Positions 46,471 through 56,536 of a DNA stretch of 64,000 nucleotides are shown in pieces. The notes under the pieces were generated by a model, which saw only the letters and a list, made by a program, of their open reading frames with translations, was not told where the DNA came from and made no database searches. Within the stretch, counting starts at the first letter, position 1. The number at the start of each line of letters is the position of its first letter. The translations under genes and the position numbers were made by a program. Source of the stretch: Mucidula mucida (taxonomy: Eukaryota > Basidiomycota > Agaricomycetes > Agaricales > Physalacriaceae); assembly GCA_015501055.1 (NCBI GenBank), contig JADNYV010000039.1, forward strand, positions 205,157-269,156, in the 5' to 3' direction.

Positions 46471-49353
46471 ATGGTCAATCTGACTGCAGAGGCCAGCCTG
46501 TTGGTCGGCCCAGTGGTCTTTGGACATTGGTCAAACACTATTTCGAGCGATTCAAAAAGACAAATATCATTCCACGCAGTTGAGGCGCGACGAGCTCTGT
46601 ATGACGAAATATCAATTTGGCAAAGGTGCGTGGGATCATATATGCGTGCCGGGCGCGGGTCACGATGAGCACAGAAATTCATGGAATTGCGACAAAGTAC
46701 GTGAAAGCTGCGCGAGTACTGAGCGCTGTTACTGATCTTGATCTACAGTCATACAGTGGAAGAACTGCAAGGTACGACTATACAACCCAGATATAATGCC
46801 ACCTCGGTAACATCGATGACAAAGCTCTGGGAAACACTCGCACTCCTTCTCCACCATGGTGGATGTGATCCGAGTTTCTCGTGCCCATGTCCTGCTGCGA
46901 CGAGGCCGCCAAACTGCTTACAAAGGCCTTGGGTGGCGAAGAGGTTGCAAGGAGAATGGTCGGCGGCGTGAAATGGTGGCAAGTACGCGTCTTAATGGGT
47001 GCGTCTTTGCTATGAATAGCGTAACTGAATGCTCAGATGTTAAGACAGTGTTGATGGGCAGTGGATACACGCAACAAGGACTGGAAAGACGCGAAACAGC
47101 GGGAAAAAGGCGGATGATCCATTGCCAGAAACTCCCGCTGATATGCGCAAGACATGGACGATATGCGATGTATACTCTACTTTCACGGAGGTATGTTCTG
47201 CAAACACATGTTCTTTGACGCCATAATGAGGTTTACGCAGGCGGGTACTTCATGGGAAGCGTTGATCAAGAGCGTTACAGCATTCAGCGGCACGCCCGCA
47301 AGATCAATGTCGCGTCTTTGGTCAGTCAACTTCCCCGGTGGCCTCATTGTCTCCATTTCAACGTTTTTCTAGCCATCAATTATCGACTAGCGCCTCAATA
47401 TCCATTTCCCTGTGCGCTACAGGATGCCTTAGCTTCATGTAAGCTGGTACCAATTGTATTACACCGCGCTCATAGATATTTCAGATCTTTATCTCATCAA
47501 CCCGCCGCCAGAAGCTGAACATCGTCCTGTTAAACCATCCCAGATTATAGTAGCCGGTGATTCGGCGGGTGGCGGTCTCTCTTAGCACTACTGCAAGTCA
47601 TCAAGATTTAGGTCTTCCTGCACCTGCTGGCGGTGTTTTGATCTCACCATGGAGCGAGTACGCGATCGTTTACTCGGTTGCTCTGTTTTTGACCGTCAAC
47701 CCGCAGTCTAACACATTCGTTCCCGAGTGTGCACCTCAGTACCGACACCGATGTCGTCCCCCCGTCGGTATGTCGCTGTGGAAACCCAGTCCGCTGTGGC
47801 CACCGCCTTCGGACGAGATGACGAAGCGCGTGCACTCGTCTCTACGCACGCGGATTAGGCAAACTTTGAGAATGATCATCATTCTGGGGATGCCGCGTGT
47901 ATGAAGCGTGCCTCGTCGGCGACACTAAAGTCTCCCTTGGCTGCTGATATCGGCGCCACTATAACGCCTCCTTCTGTTGATTCCCCAGATTATGAACCGC
48001 TCACACTGCAGACCGACAGTGGGGAGACTTTAACGCTCATTCAGCAAGGACATATGTATACACCAAATCGTCTCTTGAATCATCGTGAGTGTCCTTTATG
48101 TCCACGAGTACTTCGTTCATATTTTTTTCAGCCCTCGTAAGCCCAGCTCTATCCTACTTGGGTGGTTTGCCGCCTTTGCTATTTCATTGTGAGTGACAAA
48201 GAAGTCCTACGAGACGAGATACTTTACACGTGTGTATGGACTTTTCTACTGGTCAAGGCTCATCTTACATAGCGCACACAAAGCCGCGCATCCTGAAAAG
48301 TACCCAGTACAAGACAGAATGCGGGACATGTACCCTGTACTGCAAGGTATCGAGACGCGGTATCAGGCGACATCTGTGCATCTACAAGTATATGATGGCG
48401 AGTCCTTCTACATACAATTTACGCGATCTTTAATGTTTCAACCAGATACTGCACACATCCTGCCCGTCTTATTTTCCTCAACAACGCCTGCCAAGTTCTG
48501 CTTCCGCGCCATTGCCTCGTTCTGCAAATATGTGACCGGCTCCCCTCAACAGTCGACATCATCTAGTTCACTCCAAGTACCTCTCACCCGCAGCCGATCA
48601 GGGAGTTTCTCTTCAGATTCGAATTCATCAACGTCACAACCAACGAATCAACTAACCCCAGCGGTCACTTCGCCACCGTCTGAAATGACCGAAGAGGAAA
48701 GATTGAAATCTCCCCCGTGTTGCCGGCGAGACACTACCGGAGAAGCCCAGCGATCAACGCATCTCGTTGAAAAGTCTGTCACAAAAGATTGCAGCACTGT
48801 CCACGACGGGATCCGTCGTCCTCGCCGTTACGTTCTGCGACGGAATTCATGGCGCAGAAATCGCCTGAGAGGCGTAATTCAAAAACGGGCTCAAAGACGA
48901 CGCTGGATCCATCTGAAGCGATATGCTGGCGAAGCGAGTATCTATCACGAGGGCTATGTAAGTTTCTTCATGATTTTATGACCGGTCAGCGATGCTCACG
49001 GCTATACAGGAAATCCGGCTCTTGGGACGGGAAGATGATTCGGGAGCGCGTATCGACAAAGGGCGTCGTCCGGCCATTGGAAGCAGAAGACCAACTCGCT
49101 GCCACGACATATCCTCCCGAGCTCCTGGGCACGATATCCGAGCTGTTGCTGCGGCGGCTCATCGACGCCGTCCAGCGCCACGAAAACAAGTTTGCGCACG
49201 CTATCAAGGATATCGAGAAGCAGCGCCGGCAGACGATCTCCGCGCGACGCAGGATATAGAGCGGAATATGAGTCTCTTGCAGAGTACGCTGAGCAGGAGG
49301 CACGGGTACGGCGGCGGATCATTCGAGCGGAAAGGGGATCAAGGAGGGGCTGA
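46471..49353 (+). CDS. Alpha/beta hydrolase of the hormone-sensitive-lipase (HSL) group with long C-terminal tail, frames broken
   Basis: The ATG at 46471 (MVNLTAEASLLVGPVV) is the best start. Catalytic-domain landmarks are an oxyanion motif HGGGYFMGS (split by the intron at about 47190-47240), FAINYRLAPQYPFP, PSQIIVAGDSAGGGLS (nucleophile elbow GDSAG), LPAPAGGVLISPW, LLFIVSDKEVLRDE (the acid region) and DTAHILPVLFSS (the His region). After the lipase fold comes a Ser-rich segment and a long helical, charged tail (LLGTISELLLRRLIDAVQRH, then AEYAEQEARVRRR). The end at 49353 follows the most protein-like frame; an alternative runs to 49546. Shifts in the TT at 47582 and TTT at 47607 fit single-base loss. 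The intron near 48402 appears to use a GC donor (GCGAGT). It is probably a membrane-associated esterase or lipase. Confidence 0.72.
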
Positions 49354-49675
49354 TACCGTCGGCGGGGAGCTGGAGCTGGGCGTGGCGGTAGATGGAATGA
49401 GACGCCGCCGCCGAGCAGTATTGTGTCACGGCGGATACGGAGGAGGCGCGCGGTTGGCGAAGATTGCGGATCTGGGGGTGTTTCAGCAGGATGGGAATAG
49501 GTCGCTGTTGGGAATAGTCTGTGGTCGACGATGGTTGATTTTTTGACGAAGGTTGGGTGAGATAGATGTGTACGTTACATGGAGACTTGTTAATTCGTTG
49601 TTGTAAGTACCAGGCTGTTGTACTCCACGACGTCCTTGTTCTTATCATACGATTGATTGTTTTACATGTTGCATT

Positions 49676-51074
49676 CACTGGCGAAGGCCTCGGAGTTTTC
49701 GGTGAAAACCCCGGTTAAAGAACCTCAAGAGTTTTAACAATTTTTTTAGGTTAAAACAATTTTAAAACAATTTTAACATTCTGTGAAGTATTTCGACCAA
49801 AGCTTTGAGTGAAATTTGTCTTAAGAATATTAGTAAGAACACTGAAAGCCAAATTAGGAAATTTTAGAGTAGTTTTAAGGTTAAAATTATCAGAACTTGT
49901 ATTTTAACACGTTTAATATGGTTTTCAGCGAAAAAGTCACAAAGAAATCAGAAAGAATATAGTTAAAACTTTAAGAAGATAGTCAGGAGAGATTTTATAA
50001 TATATTTAGAGAGTATTAATAAATATTTATAAGGGAAGTTTTGATGAGAATATTAGAAAAGAGGTTTGACGGATTTTTGACTGAAAAAAAAGATGAAAAT
50101 TGTGTAAAGAATTGTAAAATGCAAAAAAAGTGTTTCAAGAGTTTTTAATGAAAATAGAACTAAAAAATAGAGTGAAAAGTAAGGTGAAAACGTCAAAACC
50201 AAAAGCGCGATAATACAAGAAGTACTGTCATCAGTGCAAGGTCACTATACTCAACACAAGCCCAGGCAAGGAGTACTGCAGTCAATGCTGGGTGAACGCC
50301 ATCAACGCAAGGAGTACTGCGGTCAATGCGAGGTTAACGCGTCAACGCAAGGATACCACAGTCAATGCAGATCAACGCAAGGAGTACCACAGTCAATGGG
50401 TTGACCCAGCATTGACTGCAGTACTCCTTGCCTGGGCCTTGTGTTGAGTATAGGACTTGCACTGATGACAGTACTTCTTGTATTATCGCGCTTTTGGTTT
50501 TGACGTTTTCACCTTACTTTTCACTCTATTTTTAGTTCATTTTCATCAAAAACTCTTGAAACACTTTTTAAGAAATTTCACCTTATGATGGCGAAAATTC
50601 TCTAAAGATCTCTTAGTTTCGCATTTACAATTCTTTACACAATTTTCATCTTTTTTTTCAGTCAAAATCTCTAAACCTCTTTTTAATATTCTCATCAAAA
50701 ATTCCCTTATAAATATTTATTAATACTCTCTAAATATATATCATAAAATCTCTCCTGACTATCTTCTCAAAGTTTTAACTATATTCTTTCTGATTTATTT
50801 GTGGCTTTTTCGCTGAAAACCATATTAAACTTGTTAAAATACAAGTTCGGATAATTTTAACCTAATTTTAACCTTAAAACTACTCTAAAATTTCCTAACT
50901 TGGCTTTCGGTGTTCTTACTAATATTTTTAACATAATTTCACTCAAATTTTTGGTCGAAATACTTCAAAGAATGTTAAAATTGTTTTAAAATTGTTTTAA
51001 CCTAAAAAAATGTTAAAACTCTTGAGGTTCTTTAACCGGGGTTTTCACCGAAAACTCCAGGCCTTCGCCCAGTG
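49676..51074. mobile_element. AT-rich palindromic element with CACTG...CAGTG ends
   Basis: The 1,399-bp element is almost a perfect palindrome. The left arm (49676 to about 50297) and right arm (about 50402 to 51074) are reverse complements apart from small indels; one of about 45 bases in the right arm (50575-50625) is missing from the left. The ends read CACTGGCGAAGGCCT and its complement. A 3-base ATT repeat flanks it (49673-49675 and 51075-51077). CACTG termini with 3-base duplications are typical of CACTA/EnSpm transposons, so I suggest a non-autonomous CACTA-like foldback element. It carries no gene. Confidence 0.82.
50262..50402. repeat. Tandem repeats in the loop of the palindromic element
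   Basis: Three to four imperfect units of about 30-42 bases, each built on AAGGAGTAC(T/C)(G/A)C(A/G)GTCAATG followed by a TCAACGC-type spacer. The final unit runs straight into the right arm. Confidence 0.75.
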
Positions 51075-51077
51075 ATT

Positions 51078-51922
51078 CTTAACCCAATTGTGAAATAAAT
51101 AGTGTAATAGATACTTGCAATGTTCAGAATGAATTATATGTAGGAATGCTTATTGGAGGGCCAGTTTCAATCGGGGCTTGCCCACTAAGGTCAAGAATAA
51201 CATTCTCTGTCCAATGTATGTAGGCCATGATTTTGTCGAAGCTACGCAAGAAGGGAGAGGGAAAGCTGCAGAGCTCATCACATTAAAACTTGTCAGCCTG
51301 GGAGAAGGCACTTTTCCTTTCACAGTGGATTGGCTCCCAAATCAAAATGCGATATATCCAATAAACGAGTGGATCAAGAACCAAGATGTACGGGCCTTCC
51401 GTCCTAATCAAGTATCTCTGCCGCCGCCAACGGAGTCCTCCTCATTCTCCTTGCACTACCGTTCAACCATATGTACGCCACAGTCACCAACCCTAGTTCT
51501 TTTGTCAAATCATTGATCACTCTAATTTCATCAAGTGTGGCGTCAACAAAGAATCTGGGTGAGGCTACACGACGATGAGCCTTGGCCCTGGCAGTAGTGT
51601 CAAGGAATAACATACACTATGGAACGTAATCGGGCGCGCGCTCTTCGCAGGAGGGTTAAAGCGCACAGACAATCCCGTTGTTTGATTATATCAAACCCAA
51701 TGTGTTTCATACCCTGCGGAAAGTAAGTACAAGGAAGGCCAGGATGAGGAAATAGTTATTGACCTTCTCAAAGTCGCCCCATCAAACCTGGCCTTCTTCT
51801 GGCTATTATCGTCCAAGTTTTCATTGCTATCCAATAATCGGTGAACATCTACAGCAAGTCAGCCGTGGGCACACTGTAATTGACAACAACGAATTCTTTA
51901 CCTTCCATACTTCTTGAGCAAC
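51078..51922. other. No supported gene
   Basis: There is an 112-codon plus-strand open frame at 51178-51516 (MPTKVKNNILCPMYVGHDF) of no recognised family, and a minus-strand frame at 51404-51613 with similar standing. Either could be part of a gene, but neither is supported. Confidence 0.3.
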
Positions 51923-54461
51923 TTAAAATCTAATGGAAGAGTATCCGGGAGCTCCTCTTCCATTCCTCCTCCTCAACATTCGCTGTCTTGCCGTTTCCTT
52001 CCTAGTCTTCACCTTATCCTTCGCAGTATCACCTTTTGACAAAACATATGCATGTCCACTCTGTACCGCCGCTTCCCCAGGACGACTACAGGAAACAAAG
52101 TTGATATGCCCTCTCCTCGGTACCGGCTTCACCTTGGGCGCCTCCACCTTGGCTGGCTCCACATATTCCTCCCCCTGAACTATCACAGCCAGCCTGTCCA
52201 TATCCTTCATGATAATCTTCTATACATCGGCCAATTCTCAGTATCATATGGATCGATCAGCCCAAACGCCTTGCCACCAATCCGGGGCGTCCAGGCGGAT
52301 CCATGCCTTTGCCTTTGACCAGAGCTTGATGTCTATGATCATCCACCCTTTTGTCAAACAGTGGTACACACATGATGTGCCCGCCTCTGGCGGCATGGAT
52401 CAAAGATGTGTGGCTCCAGGTCCTGGATACAGACATCTGGATGAACTCTCCGGAGCCATCTCCGGGTCGTAGATCTCCTTGTTCCAGGTGTTGATAAGGT
52501 CAAAGGTGACTTTTTTGCGTGTCCGTAGCGTTTATTGAATGAGACGTAGTTGAAGTCGTTGGCCTGCAGAACAGCCGGGTTGAAGAAGCAGACTTCCTCA
52601 TGAAGATTTTTTCTCGCCGGGTGGTATGGGTCGTTTGCACAGTCCATGAGCACCTGTCCAAACCCGAATGATTAAACGCGACGGTAAAGCTGTTGATATT
52701 GCAGCTGGTTCCTGTAATCATGGTAAGATGCGGCGTGCTGATGACCGAGTGTAATGATCTAACCCAATTTTGTTCCAAGCGTTGCTGTCAAACTTTTCGG
52801 CTTCTTTACAGTTTTTGATCTAATGAATCTTCAGGACGTCACAAAAAACCAAGCATAAATTTGATATGTACGAGGAGGTCAGTCAATGTCTGGAAGTATG
52901 CATGAAACGAAGAGGTTGGCTTATGCACATACAAACAATGTGTTCGTCGACAGTGTTACGCTAGAAGGGATGAGCCGCAATGTATGCGCGATTCAGTTCT
53001 AGTTGAAGGAGTCCGTCGTCTGTCTATATAGGTATACATGGTGTAAGAGCGTGAACAGTGAATATAAACTCACTCGGAAACTTTTGATGTAGTTTCGAAA
53101 CGCCGGCAGATGAGCAAAGATAGTCGAGAGCCGGGCAGATGTTTCTGTGTATACACGCTGCTCAACTGCCCGATTGATATCAGGCGCCACTTCAACCTGG
53201 GATCCTTTTTATTCGTGTTCGATGGCCGACGTTGTAACTAGACCCCAGCTGGCCAGGTCTTAAGACATTCCGCGGCGCGGCTCCATACCGCATGAGCAAC
53301 TAGAAGACCGTAAGAATGCGGATATTCGAAAGAACGCAATTATACCTACATGAATCAAAAACAAACATGATCAATACGTGTCCGTTCATAGTTGCATTTC
53401 CAGCATTCGCTCTGGAAATGGGCCCTGTTTCACCATTTTTTAAGACAGAAGTCAAAGCAACGGTTGTGCGTGCACGGGTCTTGATAATGTCGCATACAAG
53501 TTCATGTCCTGGTGCCAAGCTTCGATTGTGTTGCGGGTGTCATCCTAGAATGGGGTTACAACAAGAAAATGCCAAACATCAAGATATACACCTACATACT
53601 GTGCGATTGCAATATTCTGATGTCTGTCCAATCAACGTTGGGCATCTTGCAGCCTTGGAGGAGAGATTCTACGCAACAAAACTTTGATAAAGCTATCTTC
53701 CTGAAAGCGAGAACGACATACCATGCATGCGCTACAAGTAGGTAAGTACCGTCACATTTCGAGAGTGCTATAACGTACAGTCAGATAGTCTGTGAAAGAT
53801 TCTCCACGTCTCCGTTTGACTGCGGGAAGAGTACGCGGAGCGCAGAGGTTGTTAGCTGCTGTAAAGTTCTGGAACTGCTTTAGTGCTTTGTCACTGACGC
53901 CTGTTCGTAACCAGATCAAAGACAGTCCAGTACAACCCAGGCAGGCATACCCAGTTCAAACTAATGAAAGATCATGAGCATCTAAATAAGATCATTGGGG
54001 ATAGAACATACAGCAGCAGAATTCCACATCTGGGTATGACCATGAGAGGGTATGCCTTTCCTGTTTACGGGAGGTCCATCTACGGCTTTCAGAATGTCAG
54101 GGATCTCCTCAGCTGGATTTTGGCTCCTCAACCTGCAGGAAACGCTGTATGTCTTGCTTATGTTATACATACACGCGTAGCACGGATGTTATAGGTACAC
54201 AGGCTCCGAATGTACACCTTGTCTGAAGACCACCATCATGTCTGCGCGGCTAGCCGAGTCCGCATACCTACAACGCGTAAATACGCAGTCATCAAACAGA
54301 CCTCGCCGACACATGTAAACCTCACCAAGTTTCAAACTTTGCTCTTCTGCAGCGGTTTGACAGAAACGGACAGCGTTTTCGAACCATTCTGGCCGCTCAT
54401 GGACTTGGGCTTCCCAACACTTGGCTCTGTCTTTGTGTAATTGAGCCCTTGCTTCCGGCAA
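51923..54461 (-). CDS. Uncharacterised multi-exon gene, containing introner-like copy 2
   Basis: I do not recognise the family. On the minus strand a series of protein-like exons can be read: MPEARAQLHKDRAKCW and RPEWFENAVRFCQTAAE (start 54461); AEEIPDILKAVDGPP; KALKQFQNFTAANNLC; EDSFIKVLLRRISPPRL; NTIEAWHQDMNLYA; TMITGTSCNINSFTVAFNHS; MDCANDPYHPARKNLHEEVC; VTFDLINTWNKEIYDPE; GGKAFGLIDPYDTENWPMY; and MDRLAVIVQGEEYVEP with a basic end. Exon borders are not settled. Shifts at the A-type runs 52511-52516 and 52660-52662 again look like single lost bases. The 127-bp element at 54146-54272 interrupts the coding region near the start. Confidence 0.45.
54146..54272 (-). mobile_element. Introner-like 127-bp element, copy 2
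   Basis: It is flanked by ACGC duplications (54142-54145 and 54273-54276). It has the same length and the same TGTATG...CCTACA ends as copy 1 at 39315-39441, with four differences. On the coding (minus) strand the donor is GTATGC at 54267. The acceptor CATACAG is completed by the first base of the target duplication (54145), giving a predicted intron of 123 bases (54145-54267). Flanking exon sequence is unrelated to gag. Confidence 0.78.
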
Positions 54462-54472
54462 CAGAGATTCGG

Positions 54473-55064
54473 ATACTGATGGGGGGTGTTGGAAGTGCAG
54501 GTGCGCGATGCGCTGCTGCTCTCGTCGAGGCTGATGGTGTGCTAGCAGTCTGGGAGGCTTTCTTCTGACGACAATTTGCTTGGGGGGAGCAGCATGATGG
54601 TGGTAAGCGGGGAAGTCACTAAGTAAAGGAGGTTCGCGATTTCGCGGGCGATATGACCCTGCACGACTTTACCTTTGCTGACTTCAGCAGCAAGTCCCGG
54701 GCACAACTAGAAGGAGACCCAAACAGTGTGATACTTATTGAGAATGCTGACCATAATGACGTGAAAGGTGGGCGATAATGGCGGGCTGGCGTTGTCGTCG
54801 AGCGAGCGTTATGAGTGTATTCAGTAAAGCCTTCGAGGTGACGCGCACGCGCGCAATGCGCATCAGCCCAATCGGGCTACGCGTCGCGTGGCAAACTCGT
54901 GGCAAGTCGCTCACTCAACGCTTCGCTGATCTGATTCATACGCTTACATAGCCGTCGTCAAAATTCACGCAGATCCAACTAGCACTATCCCCTGACAATT
55001 ACACCTTGGGTCACAGTTACTCTGCGACCATATCATCCTACCAAGTTCTTCCTCTACCCCCATC
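54473..55064. other. Upstream region of HNH copy 2
   Basis: No exon was recognised. The region is not similar to the upstream region of HNH copy 1, so the paralogs share only the transcribed part. Confidence 0.5.
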
Positions 55065-56483
55065 ATGGCCAACATGACAGAGCAAGAGACCGCCAAACCA
55101 CCTGTGCAAGCGCTTTCCTTAGAACCATTGAAATATCTGTCTGTGGCTCATCCAATACGCGAACGCGCTATCCTCGTCTTCGGGTGTAGGACCCAGCGGG
55201 GCACGTTATTGGGGATGTCGAGACTGCTTGTACACCAAGCCGCCACTATCATTGCCCAGACAGAGGGATTCTTGTCCCGGTCAATAGATAGAGAATCGCA
55301 AATACCAGAGACTGACGCATTGATTGCCAGCGGGAAATACTATTTTCATGCGAACAACCTTGCTTTGGCAGACTACACCATTTGCGCGGATTTCGATGCG
55401 TGGGAGCACCTAGGCCTGACGAGCTTCCCGAACCCTGGAAGACGCTCACCAAGGCGTACAACAACATCGACGAAATACCGCTCGTCCCTTTCGCCGCCAG
55501 CACAGTCGGGGATTGGATAATAGGTCAGGACAGAGTCTGCATTTTGACTGGAAATTGCGACTCGTCAAATGTCAACATGTTGTGCCCCAGCAACATGCGA
55601 CCTGGGTGAGTGTTTCCGAGTTTGCTGGACTATATAGGTCTGATTCTATCTGTTAGGCCGAGGTCCACGGTATTATGGAACGCGCTACTGGGCTCAATAT
55701 ACTCTTCCTGGAACGATTTTCCGTGTCATTGACGACATTCGGTGTTTGGTGACCATGGATCCTTTCGCACATCGCTTATGAATACTGGGATGTTCTGTCC
55801 CTTCTCTCTGACTGCTGCAGATGGCACAGTCGCATTTGTCGCATACTACATGTCGCCTCAGCGGACAGCCTCTGGTTCAAGAAACATCTCCGTTCGCTCA
55901 AAATCCCAGCAAGAATATCTCCTTATCTTTTATATGTTCGTTTTGCGTGGTCGATTTTCCAGCAAGTGCCTTGCAGTAGTAACAGGGTTCTGAGGAAGCC
56001 TATAACCGGCATGGGCACAAGTGTGTTTCAAACTCTTTATCTGCTTTAGGATGCTGACCTTGGAACTGGCGCTGTGGGAATTGACAGCGCTTCGGACGCT
56101 CCCGTTCAGGAAGAGGATGTTCCGTCTATGATATCCGACAACAGCATGAGTATTGAGGCGCGCGAACGGCAACCTTCCGCCAGATCTTCTGCAAATCTTT
56201 GCCGACGTTGAGGCAGGTAAGAACTCATTATTTTTGCCAGATGCCTGTGTTGTGTTTGTTTACTCTTTGGACAGGAAAAATCCAACCCCCTGCCATTCTG
56301 TACGAGTATGGAGAGGATTATCCCGGAATGAGTCAGATTGCTCAGTTACGCGAAGAGTATTTGAAAGAAAACCCTCAGGTATTCGCCACCAGTGACCCAA
56401 GCACTTCAAGGCTTGGTACTAGTCGACTTGTCACTGATAATATGCTCAATACGTTAAAGATAAAATACATCGATATCATCTAA
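55065..56483 (+). CDS. HNH-endonuclease-like domain protein, copy 2 (frame broken by single-base losses)
   Basis: The start MANMTEQETAKPP and exons align with copy 1 (26353-27831) in opposite orientation. Compared base by base, copy 2 lacks exactly one base in four runs: CCC to CC at 55415, CC to C at 55561, GGGG to GGG at 55690 and CC to C at 55775. Each causes a shift, so the HNH core (CILTGNC then in another frame QHVVPQQ-equivalent) cannot be read through. Copy 2 lacks the Gly/Val repeat and differs at the C-terminus (after TSRLVTDNML). It may be a pseudogene, or the losses may be sequencing artefacts. Its gene body, but not its promoter, is duplicated. Confidence 0.72.
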
Positions 56484-56536
56484 ATCAACCGTCGTCTGCA
56501 AACTGGGCGGAGTCCCAGGATAAAACAAAGGCTCTG

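Noticed and set aside
50262..50402. CRISPR-like array
   Set aside because: The repeats are imperfect tandem units without spacers, in a eukaryotic foldback element.
54146..54272. The 127-bp unit as a leftover piece of the gypsy element
   Set aside because: Similarity stops exactly at the TGTA/TACA ends in both copies. No gag flank is present at 54 kb, and both copies have their own 4-bp duplications.
54189..54330. The 127-bp unit as a coding exon giving a C-terminus RTRLAAQT
   Set aside because: It reads the same in both hosts only because the element is the same. In gag this would destroy a frame that is otherwise continuous. Kept only as an alternative until RNA data exist.
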